This document shows positions 1-5,812 of a DNA stretch of 6,199 nucleotides, piece after piece. The position numbers were made by a program, and so were the translations under genes. The stretch is from Legionellaceae bacterium (GTDB lineage Bacteria; Pseudomonadota; Gammaproteobacteria; Legionellales; Legionellaceae). The DNA lies in NCBI GenBank assembly GCA_027449525.1, contig DAIDLK010000064.1, positions 1 to 6,199 of the forward strand. Direction: 5' to 3'. The first letter of the stretch is position 1. Every line of letters starts with the position of its first letter. The notes under the pieces were generated by a model that worked only from the letters and a program-made list of their open reading frames with translations, did no database searches and was not told the origin of the DNA.

Positions 1-1087
1 GTTGCAATTACTCGGCTTTAAAGGGCTTGAGCGGGTGGAAATTGACGAAGCGCGTGCAGGCAATATTATTGCCATCAGCGGGATTGCTGATTTACACATT
101 TCAGATACCTTGTGCGATGTTAACTTTGTTGAGGCATTACCAGCGTTAATCGTCGATGAACCGACCATTAGCATGACCTTCCAAGTAAATGACTCACCCT
201 TTGCTGGTCAAGAGGGAAAATTTGTGACCAGTCGCAAAATTCGCGAACGTCTCGAAACCGAACTGCTGCATAACGTTGCGCTGCGCGTAGAAGACACGGA
301 AGATCCTGACAAATTCAGAGTGTCTGGACGCGGCGAGCTGCATTTATCGATTTTAATTGAAACCATGCGCCGCGAGGGCTACGAATTAGCTATCTCCAAG
401 CCTGAAGTCATTTTGCGTGAAGAGGCAGGCGAGCTGCAAGAACCTTTTGAACGCTTAACCGTCGATGTGGAAGAACACCATCAGGGTGCCATCATGGAAA
501 AACTCGGTGAGCGCCGTGGTGAATTACAAAACATGGTCCCCGATGGCAAAGGTCGCGTTCGTTTAGATTACTTGATCCCAACGCGCGGTTTAATTGGCTT
601 TCACACTGAATTTTTATCAGCTACCTCGGGTACTGGGCTGATGTATCACGTGTTTGATCATTATGGCGTGGCCGTGCGCGGCCGCCTAGGTCAACGAAAC
701 AACGGGGTATTAATTGCCAATTGCACTGGCACAGCGCGTGGGTTTGCGCTGTTCAATTTACAAGAGCGTGGACGTTTATTTATTGATCCGCAAACACCTT
801 GTTATGAAGGCATGCTGGTTGGTATTCATGCGCGAGATAATGATTTAGTCGTGAACGTGACCAAAGAAAAGCAATTAACCAACATGCGTGCCTCTGGTAC
901 GGATGAGCACATCACTCTTACCCCGGCAATCAAGCTAACACTTGAACAAGCACTCGAATTCATCGATGATGACGAGCTGGTTGAGGTTACCCCGCAAACC
1001 ATTCGTTTACGCAAAAAAGAACTGAAAGAAAATGATCGCAAGCGCACGTCACGCAGCAACAGTGATTTGAGTGATACGAGTAAATGA
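1..1087 (+). CDS. typA: Translational GTPase TypA/BipA, C-terminal part (5' truncated by window edge)
   Basis: TypA/BipA is a ribosome-binding GTPase of the EF-G class that supports ribosome assembly and growth under stress or cold. The reading frame is open from base 2 and the first codon is TTG, so the true start lies upstream. By comparison with E. coli TypA (607 aa) roughly 245-250 residues are missing, including the whole GTPase domain with its nucleotide-binding motifs. The 361 visible residues cover the end of the beta-barrel domain, the EF-G-like domains III and V and the C-terminal TypA-specific domain. Family hallmarks are EGKFVTSR (visible residues 71-78), SGRGELHLS (108-116), RGLIGF (195-200), NMRASGTDE (about 294-302) and LEQALEFIDDDELVEVTP near the end. 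The tail is polar, rich in Ser, Lys and Arg, and slightly longer than in E. coli. The stop overlaps the nadK start (ATGA), so the two are probably translated from one mRNA. The assignment is secure; only the N-terminus is unknown. Confidence 0.96.
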   Translation, partial: LQLLGFKGLERVEIDEARAGNIIAISGIADLHISDTLCDVNFVEALPALIVDEPTISMTFQVNDSPFAGQEGKFVTSRKIRERLETELLHNVALRVEDTEDPDKFRVSGRGELHLSILIETMRREGYELAISKPEVILREEAGELQEPFERLTVDVEEHHQGAIMEKLGERRGELQNMVPDGKGRVRLDYLIPTRGLIGFHTEFLSATSGTGLMYHVFDHYGVAVRGRLGQRNNGVLIANCTGTARGFALFNLQERGRLFIDPQTPCYEGMLVGIHARDNDLVVNVTKEKQLTNMRASGTDEHITLTPAIKLTLEQALEFIDDDELVEVTPQTIRLRKKELKENDRKRTSRSNSDLSDTSK

Positions 1088-1974
1088 AACAACCGGCACT
1101 GACTCGGGTTATTCTCTACGCGCGGGCTTACCGCGCCAATCAAGGGGTGAATGAAACGTTAAGCCGTTTAGTGGAAGTGTTCAAAGCGCGCCACGTCAAT
1201 GCGTTTCTTGACGAGGAATCGGCGGAACACTTTTCGCTTGACCTACCCGTGTTAGCGCGCGCCGACATAGGGCAACCCGGCGATTTAATCTTAGTGGTTG
1301 GCGGAGACGGCAGTTTGCTCTCCGCTGCCCGTCTCGCAGCGCACCTTGAGGTACCGGTGATTGGCATCAACCGTGGACGCTTAGGCTTTTTAACCGATAT
1401 CTCGCCAAACGCCCTCAATGAGGCATTAAATCAGGTGCTTAGTGGACATTACCAGGCAGAAACCCGCTTTTTACTGACATTAAAAACCCCACATACCAGC
1501 GCTGACCCTATTCACAATACGGCCTTAAATGATATTGTGCTCAGCCGCGCGAGTGGCACCCATTTAATCGCTTTTGATGTGTACATTGACCAACAATTTG
1601 TTAGTCATTACCGTGCCGATGGGCTCATTATCGCAACCCCAACTGGCTCTACCGCGTACGCGCTATCAGCTGGCGGGCCCATTATGCACCCTGATTTGCA
1701 CGCCTTAGTGATCGTTCCGCTGTTTTCTCACAGCTTGAGCTCACGCCCCTTGGTGGTGGATGCCAATGTCTCGGTGGAAATTAAGCTTGGCAAAGAGGCC
1801 GATACGCAGCTGCAGCTGAGCTGCGATGGACATGCCTCGCACACGATTTATCCAGGTGAGACAATCCAGATTAAAAAAAGTTCGAAAACACTTCGCCTTT
1901 TGCATCCAGACGACTACCATTACTATGATACCTTGCGTGTCAAATTGGGTTGGGGGTCTAAACCACTAGGATAA
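1084..1974 (+). CDS. nadK: NAD kinase (ATP-NAD kinase)
   Basis: NAD kinase phosphorylates NAD+ to NADP+ in the cytoplasm, the only route to NADP in most bacteria. The 296-residue protein is of normal length (E. coli 292). It has the GGDG phosphate-binding motif at residues 73-76 and the following GINRGRLGFLTDI segment (94-106). The NAD-binding segment DGLIIATPTGSTAYALSAGG spans 179-198, and the typical end HPDDYHYYDTLRVKLGWG is present. The usual Asn-Glu pair is read here as Asn149-Asp150 (ALNDIVL), a conservative change at a substrate-binding position. The ATG overlaps the typA stop by 4 bp and only a weak GAG lies 3 nt upstream, so translation probably depends on coupling to typA. The recN start follows 3 bp after the stop. 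nadK-recN adjacency is also found in E. coli. No plausible alternative family. Confidence 0.97.
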   Translation: MKQPALTRVILYARAYRANQGVNETLSRLVEVFKARHVNAFLDEESAEHFSLDLPVLARADIGQPGDLILVVGGDGSLLSAARLAAHLEVPVIGINRGRLGFLTDISPNALNEALNQVLSGHYQAETRFLLTLKTPHTSADPIHNTALNDIVLSRASGTHLIAFDVYIDQQFVSHYRADGLIIATPTGSTAYALSAGGPIMHPDLHALVIVPLFSHSLSSRPLVVDANVSVEIKLGKEADTQLQLSCDGHASHTIYPGETIQIKKSSKTLRLLHPDDYHYYDTLRVKLGWGSKPLG

Positions 1975-1977
1975 TGC

Positions 1978-3654
1978 ATGCTCCTGTCACTGAGTATTAA
2001 AAACTTCACAATTGTCTCGGCCCTTGAGCTGGATTTTTCTGCCGGCATGAGTGCGTTTACCGGTGAAACAGGTGCTGGAAAATCCATCATGATTGATGCC
2101 TTGATGTTGGTATTAGGCGAGCGGGCAGATACCCACGTGATCCGCCCGGGTGCTGAAAGCTGTGAAATCCACGCCCTCTTTAGCCTCGACCAGGATTCAG
2201 AGCCTAGCCGCTGGTTGTTAGCGCATGACCTGTTACCTCCTGAGCACAGTTTGGAAGTCTGGTTACGTCGTGTAATAACAAAAGAGGGCCGCTCAAAAGC
2301 GTACATTAACGGTCAACCGTTACCGCTCAATAAGATTAAGGAGCTCAGTGAATTGTTGGTCGATATTCACGGCCAACACCAACACCAAAGGCTGCTTCAC
2401 CCCGCCACCCACCGTAAGCAACTGGATGAATACGCCCAACACCCAGACTTGTTGGAGCCAGTTGACAGGTTGTATCACGAATGCCTGCAGTTAGAGGAGC
2501 AACTGAACCAGCTAACGAACCAACTCGCCACCACTGAGCGCGGTGAGTTGCTTGCTTATCAAATTGATGAGTTAACCGCGCTCAATTTAGTTGCCGGTGA
2601 GCTGCAGAGTCTGCATCAAGAGCACCAACTACTACATCATGCCAAAGACCACCTCGAACACATAACGCAACTTCAAGACCAGCTATCCGGTGAAGCTGAG
2701 CAACGTGGTTTGTGCGCTCAACTGCTCAGTGTCCACCACTTGCTCTCTACGCTGCCTAATCACCACCCTCGTGTTATCAATAGCCTGGAACTCATTAACA
2801 ATGCCCTCATTCAGTGCGAAGAGGTTGAGCGTGAAATCGCGCATTTTGCCACCGAAGTACAGCTTGACCCCGCACGCTTGCAAACCGTTGAACAACGCAT
2901 GCAAGCATTACACGACGCCGCGCGTAAATACCATTGTGACCCCAACCAATTGCTCGCTCATCTCGACACGCTGCTGGTAGAACAAGAACAATTGGCTCAT
3001 GCGCAGCAGGATAGAGAACAACTACGAGCACGCCTCAGCGTACAACAACAAGCCTATCAACAAGCCGCACTGAACTTGCGCGCTTCACGGCAGCACCACG
3101 CCCTTTTGTTGGCCGAAGAAATTACAGCTTGTATTCAACAATTGGGCATGCCGCAAGGTTTTGTCACCTTGCAACTTACACCGTTGGATACGCCACACGC
3201 ACATGGCCTAGACAAAGTAGAATACCTGGTCTGCACGAACCCAGGTCTCGCCCCCGACACGCTGGCCAAGATCGCTTCCGGTGGTGAATTATCACGAATT
3301 AGCTTGAGTATCCAGCTTATCACCGCGCGGCGCCGAAGTGCCACACCAACACTCATTTTTGATGAGGTCGATGTAGGTATTGGTGGTGCGACAGCCGCTT
3401 TAGTCGGTAACTTGCTACGCCAATTGGGCCAACATTTGCAGGTATTTTGTGTCACGCACCAAGCGCAAGTGGCATCTGCTGCCCACCATCACTTCTTAGT
3501 AGAAAAAACCATTCACGACCAAACCACGTTTTCCCATATCAAAGCACTCACTGCTGCCGAGAAAATTAGCGAAATTGCGCGCATGCTGGGTGGTTTATCG
3601 ATTAACCACCAGACCCTTTTGCACGCACAAGCCATGTTGGCCGAGTGGAGTTAG
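1978..3654 (+). CDS. recN: DNA repair protein RecN (SMC-like ATPase)
   Basis: RecN is a cytoplasmic SMC-type ATPase that gathers at double-strand breaks and holds DNA ends or sister chromatids together for RecA-dependent repair. The 558-residue length is normal. The N-terminal half-ATPase carries Walker A GETGAGKS (29-36) and the RecN motif DIHGQHQHQ (129-137). Residues about 160-385 are Gln- and Leu-rich and look like the two arms of a coiled coil. The C-terminal half carries the ABC signature ASGGELSRIS (433-442), Walker B LIFDEVDVGIGG (459-470) and the switch histidine in CVTHQAQVAS (491-500). E. coli has THLPQVA at that last position, so the Leu-Pro pair is replaced by Gln-Ala. The start has AGG at 1968-1970, 7 nt upstream. 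No LexA-type box was seen between 1880 and 1978, so SOS control, if any, would act from further upstream. The stop lies 5 bp from the stop of the convergent gene at 3660. Confidence 0.97.
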   Translation: MLLSLSIKNFTIVSALELDFSAGMSAFTGETGAGKSIMIDALMLVLGERADTHVIRPGAESCEIHALFSLDQDSEPSRWLLAHDLLPPEHSLEVWLRRVITKEGRSKAYINGQPLPLNKIKELSELLVDIHGQHQHQRLLHPATHRKQLDEYAQHPDLLEPVDRLYHECLQLEEQLNQLTNQLATTERGELLAYQIDELTALNLVAGELQSLHQEHQLLHHAKDHLEHITQLQDQLSGEAEQRGLCAQLLSVHHLLSTLPNHHPRVINSLELINNALIQCEEVEREIAHFATEVQLDPARLQTVEQRMQALHDAARKYHCDPNQLLAHLDTLLVEQEQLAHAQQDREQLRARLSVQQQAYQQAALNLRASRQHHALLLAEEITACIQQLGMPQGFVTLQLTPLDTPHAHGLDKVEYLVCTNPGLAPDTLAKIASGGELSRISLSIQLITARRRSATPTLIFDEVDVGIGGATAALVGNLLRQLGQHLQVFCVTHQAQVASAAHHHFLVEKTIHDQTTFSHIKALTAAEKISEIARMLGGLSINHQTLLHAQAMLAEWS

Positions 3655-3659
3655 CAAGG

Positions 3660-4415
3660 TCACGGAGTCATCTCCAGTAAAGTCACTTGGTCAGGTCCTG
3701 AACTAGTTTTTTGGCTAAATTTTACAAGTCGCTCGACGGAACAGTCCGCTGCAGCCGCTAAATTTGTATTGTAATCAATCACTGCATCGAGATCAGTACT
3801 TGCTAAACGAAGTTTAATCTCTTCGGGAGTGTAGCCATCCGCCAGAGCAATAGCTATTACGACCGCCCAGGCACCACAATGTGTATAATCTTTCTGAACA
3901 CCTAAATACAAACCCTCTAGCTTTATTTCACGGCGAAAACTCTCATTAAACAGCTGTAACATCATCCGAATACTATCAAAACCGTAAAGAGCAGATGGTA
4001 GACAATGCGCAGAATCAATGACCGTTGCTGTGCCTTTTTCTGGATCAATGAACAAGGTAACCCAATGCTGCCTGGAAAAATAATCAAACATCCGGAATTG
4101 GTTCAAGCCATTTTGTGAAAATGGCAACCATATCGATTCCTCAGTAATCGGAATAATAATTTTTTTGTCCGGATTGTTTTGAATGAATTGACTATTTTCC
4201 TGCAAAACATCAGCAATCGTTTCGGATGTTAACGCATTCACACGGTCTGAAGCGGGGTAGAGCACGATCGCCTCATTGGTGATCAAGGTATAGGCGGGTC
4301 GAAGAGCTTTTGTGTAAAACGCAAGTTGAGGCGGACCGTAAACACTTAACGCATTTTTTAATAACAGATGCACATTTGATGGCGAATATTTTTCGCCTTT
4401 TTTGGGGAACATCAC
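3660..4415 (-). CDS. Putative clan CE (Ulp1/C48-like) cysteine protease, possible effector
   Basis: I do not recognise a named gene, but a full clan CE active site can be read. His117 is in HWVTLFID, Asp134 in TVIDS, Gln174 in LGVQKD and Cys180 in HCGAW. His-to-Asp is 17 residues and Gln-to-Cys is 6, the same spacings as human SENP1 (H533, D550, Q597, C603). Trp118 after the His is also typical. A strand KKIIIPI (84-90) resembles the strand before the catalytic His in Ulp1-type enzymes, but here about 26 residues (91-116) separate the two. That insert could be a substrate-selecting variable region. The 251-residue protein has no signal peptide or obvious membrane segment. Family members cleave SUMO, ubiquitin or NEDD8 from proteins, and some bacterial relatives (YopJ type) are acetyltransferases instead. 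GC is about 42% against about 53% in sampled recN lines. The start is GTG, with GAGG 7 nt upstream, immediately followed by an ATG. The protease fold is fairly sure; substrate and secretion are unknown. Confidence 0.8.
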   Translation of the reverse strand: MMFPKKGEKYSPSNVHLLLKNALSVYGPPQLAFYTKALRPAYTLITNEAIVLYPASDRVNALTSETIADVLQENSQFIQNNPDKKIIIPITEESIWLPFSQNGLNQFRMFDYFSRQHWVTLFIDPEKGTATVIDSAHCLPSALYGFDSIRMMLQLFNESFRREIKLEGLYLGVQKDYTHCGAWAVVIAIALADGYTPEEIKLRLASTDLDAVIDYNTNLAAAADCSVERLVKFSQKTSSGPDQVTLLEMTP

Positions 4416-4421
4416 GACTTT

Positions 4422-4426
4422 ACCTC
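4422..4426 (-). promoter_or_regulatory. Ribosome binding site of the CE-clan protease gene
   Basis: GAGGT on the minus strand lies 6 nt before GTG (4415-4413) and 9 nt before the adjoining ATG (4412-4410). Spacing slightly favours the GTG, but either start gives nearly the same protein. Confidence 0.6.
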
Positions 4427-4437
4427 TTCAAGCATTG

Positions 4438-4465
4438 AAAAAAAAAATCATTTATCCATTGATTT
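4438..4465 (-). terminator. Possible weak intrinsic terminator after fur
   Basis: Read on the minus strand, AAATCA and TGATTT can pair around a 9-nt loop (4445-4465). The right arm runs into ten consecutive T residues (4438-4447). The position, overlapping the fur stop codon, suits a fur terminator. The stem is only 6 bp with a single G-C pair, so termination would be inefficient and the protease gene may receive read-through from fur. Confidence 0.3.
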
Positions 4466-4907
4466 AGCTAGTGGCATGATCGCTTAGTGACTCCAACTGA
4501 ACGCAAGCGGCACATAAACCATAAATGGTTAAGGCATGATCGGTCATTTTAAAGCCTTCGCGCAAAGCAATTTTAGCCTGACGAGCTTCTATGACGTCAT
4601 CCACAAATTCCACCACGGCCCGACAATTCACACACACCAAATGGTCATGGTGCTCACCTTGGCGTAGCTCAAACACCGAATGCCCGCCCTCAAAATAATG
4701 CCGGGTGATTAAGCCGGCTGCTTCAAATTGCGTAAGTACGCGGTACACGGTTGCTAAACCAACTTCCTCTCCCATTTCCACAAGCGCTTTATAAACGTCT
4801 TCGGCACTCATATGATGTGCGGTACTTTGTTCAAAAATTTGTAATACTTTGAGCCGCGGCAAGGTAATCTTTAACCCAACCTCTTTCAATTGCTGGCTCT
4901 CTTCCAC
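4464..4907 (-). CDS. fur: Ferric uptake regulator Fur
   Basis: Fur is a dimeric metal-dependent repressor that shuts off iron-acquisition genes when Fe2+ is plentiful. The 147-residue protein matches the family in length. The winged-helix part contains GLKITLPRLKVL (11-22), HHMSAEDVY (31-39) and the recognition helix GLATVYRVLTQFEAAGL (50-66). Metal ligands expected from the E. coli protein are all present: His31/His32, Glu80, the H86-H87-D88-H89 cluster, Glu107 and His124. Structural zinc cysteines are Cys92/Cys95 and a second CxxC at 132-135, tighter than the E. coli arrangement. The start is GTG, supported by AGGGAG 5 nt upstream, and no better in-frame start precedes it. It is divergent from bamE, as in Pseudomonas (fur-omlA). 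Downstream on the same strand, 48 bp away, lies the putative protease gene, where recN would be the expected neighbour. Confidence 0.97.
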   Translation of the reverse strand: MEESQQLKEVGLKITLPRLKVLQIFEQSTAHHMSAEDVYKALVEMGEEVGLATVYRVLTQFEAAGLITRHYFEGGHSVFELRQGEHHDHLVCVNCRAVVEFVDDVIEARQAKIALREGFKMTDHALTIYGLCAACVQLESLSDHATS

Positions 4908-4912
4908 TACAA

Positions 4913-4918
4913 CTCCCT
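4913..4918 (-). promoter_or_regulatory. Ribosome binding site of fur (decides the GTG start)
   Basis: AGGGAG on the minus strand sits 5 nt before GTG 4907-4905. It is one of the strongest Shine-Dalgarno matches in the window and fixes a non-ATG start. Confidence 0.7.
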
Positions 4919-4929
4919 AGTTAGTAAGA

Positions 4930-4970
4930 CCTATGCTATAGTATGACGATATTTTTTCTGCTAGGCAAAA
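4930..4970. promoter_or_regulatory. Divergent fur/bamE promoter region
   Basis: The 65-bp gap between the fur and bamE starts must serve both genes. A -10-like TATAGT for bamE lies at 4937-4942, without a recognisable -35. On the other strand TACTAT (4943-4938) overlaps the same bases, with TTGCCT (4968-4963) 19 bp upstream as a poor -35. The core 4933-4944 is a 12-bp near-palindrome (5 of 6 pairs match), so one element may act in both directions. No recognisable Fur box is seen. Confidence 0.35.
4963..4965 (+). promoter_or_regulatory. Ribosome binding site of bamE
   Basis: AGG lies 7 nt before ATG 4973. This selects the start that places a lipoprotein signal peptide at the N-terminus, rather than the in-frame ATG at 4943, which falls inside the promoter region. 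Confidence 0.55.
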
Positions 4971-4972
4971 GC

Positions 4973-5281
4973 ATGCAATTCATTCGTCTAGGGTGTTCTC
5001 TGTTTCTGATTATTCTGTGTACTAGTTGCACCACCTATAATTTATCCAAACGGGTGGTGCAACAAGGCACATTGCTAACCCCAAACCTGGTCAAGCGCCT
5101 AAAAATTGGCATGCACAAACAAGAGGTCGCTATCGTAATGGGCACCAGTCTCATCAGCCCACTCTTTAATGAAAACCGCTGGGATTATGCGTACACAAAA
5201 CGTGTGGGCGCCACATCAAACACCACGCGCCACGTCAGCTTGTATTTCGCGCACGACCAATTAATTAAAATTGAGCAGTGA
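4973..5281 (+). CDS. bamE: Outer membrane protein assembly factor BamE (SmpA/OmlA lipoprotein)
   Basis: BamE is a small lipoprotein of the BAM complex that helps BamA and BamD fold beta-barrel proteins into the outer membrane. From ATG 4973 the product has 102 residues. A lipoprotein signal peptide (MQFIRLGCSLFLIILCTSC) predicts lipidation at Cys19. Ser at -1 and Thr at -2 are acceptable, while Cys at -3 is unusual (normally Leu). Thr at +2 is compatible with outer-membrane sorting. The mature part has the SmpA/OmlA pattern: QGTLLTPNLVKRLKIGM, then QEVAIVMGTSLISPLF, then RWDYAY and a closing hydrophobic strand VSLYFAHDQLIKIE. A start at 4943 would add ten residues before the signal peptide and is less likely. 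The gene is divergent from fur, an arrangement known in Pseudomonas. Its stop is 6 bp from the stop of the convergent epmC. Confidence 0.92.
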   Translation: MQFIRLGCSLFLIILCTSCTTYNLSKRVVQQGTLLTPNLVKRLKIGMHKQEVAIVMGTSLISPLFNENRWDYAYTKRVGATSNTTRHVSLYFAHDQLIKIEQ

Positions 5282-5287
5282 CACACC

Positions 5288-5812
5288 CTACCTTGCTGAT
5301 TGATAAAAATTTGTTAGCGCAACATAAAATTTTGCTGCACGCACCGGCAGGCCGTGTTGTCGATAATCGGCTACTTGCTGAATGACCGCGGCTTTAAATG
5401 CCCGAGTATCGATGGCTTCGCCGTGCAAATTATCGTGACTGAACTGAAATGGATACCGTGCAGCGGTAGATAATATCCACTCTAGGGCCTGCGGTTTCAC
5501 TTCAACGCGTTGAAACTCAAGTTGCTGATCGGCATTGCGGCCATCCGGTACGTACCAATAACCATAATCAACGCATTGACGACGTGCTTTACCGGCCAAT
5601 AACCAATGCGCGCACTCATGCAGCGCACTACTAAAATAGCCATGAGCAAATACTACCGCATGATGTTCACAACCGGCATGCGCCGGTAAATAAATTGGTT
5701 CATCAAGGCCTTTCACTAGGCGAGTATTGTGCGATAAGAAAAAACACTCAGCAAACAGCTGCATTAAATCCTGACAATCGTGCCTTAGGCATTGGCTAGC
5801 ACCCACTCGCAC
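5288..5812 (-). CDS. epmC: Elongation factor P hydroxylase EpmC
   Basis: EpmC (YfcM) hydroxylates the lysine of elongation factor P after EpmB/EpmA have attached beta-lysine, the last step of EF-P maturation in many Gammaproteobacteria. The 174-residue protein (E. coli 182) has the metal-binding HECAHW at 65-70. Around it are NTRLVKG (29-35), EPIYLP (38-43), VVFAHGYFSSALHE, AGKARR (73-78) and VDYGYWYVPDGRNA (81-94). VEVKPQALEW (103-112), ARYPFQFSHDNL and PVRAAKFYVAL follow. All match the E. coli protein closely, including HExxHW. The start is GTG, with AAGG 7 nt upstream, and lies inside the 3' end of rnfH (17-bp overlap). The protein begins at about the same point of the alignment as E. coli EpmC, so the GTG is credible. 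It is the last gene of a ratA-rnfH-epmC cluster. Confidence 0.93.
   Translation of the reverse strand: MRVGASQCLRHDCQDLMQLFAECFFLSHNTRLVKGLDEPIYLPAHAGCEHHAVVFAHGYFSSALHECAHWLLAGKARRQCVDYGYWYVPDGRNADQQLEFQRVEVKPQALEWILSTAARYPFQFSHDNLHGEAIDTRAFKAAVIQQVADYRQHGLPVRAAKFYVALTNFYQSAR
5672..5687. repeat. Inverted repeat inside epmC
   Basis: ACCGGC and GCCGGT are exact reverse complements around the 4-bp ATGC. The element shares the CCGGC/GCCGG core with the rnfH inverted repeat about 350 bp away. No function can be assigned from one window. Confidence 0.35.

Noticed and set aside
826..1418. Antisense open frames over the typA end and nadK
   Set aside because: They lie opposite well-matched genes, are Ser/Arg-rich and resemble no family; shadows of the coding strand.
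1720..1733. CTGT/ACAG inverted pair in nadK, about 250 bp before recN, as a LexA box
   Set aside because: The inner spacing is 6 bases, not the 8 of the gammaproteobacterial SOS box, and it is inside coding sequence.
1923..3455. Several open frames of 70-130 codons opposite or out of frame within recN
   Set aside because: RecN accounts for the full stretch with all motifs; the others have no recognisable domain or start signal.
3660..4415. Reading the CE protease as part of a bacterial ubiquitin-like antiphage operon
   Set aside because: No E1-, E2- or ubiquitin-like gene adjoins it. The ubiquitin-fold RnfH is about 1.4 kb away in a separate, conserved cluster and lacks a C-terminal Gly-Gly.
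4412..4435. Seven-codon leader frame (MLEEVKS) ending in TGA that overlaps the protease start
   Set aside because: It has no ribosome binding site of its own (T-run just upstream) and the GAGG of the protease lies inside it, so it is probably chance.
4943..4972. Upstream ATG 4943 as the bamE start
   Set aside because: It overlaps the promoter-like sequence, lacks a ribosome binding site and would put ten residues ahead of the signal peptide.
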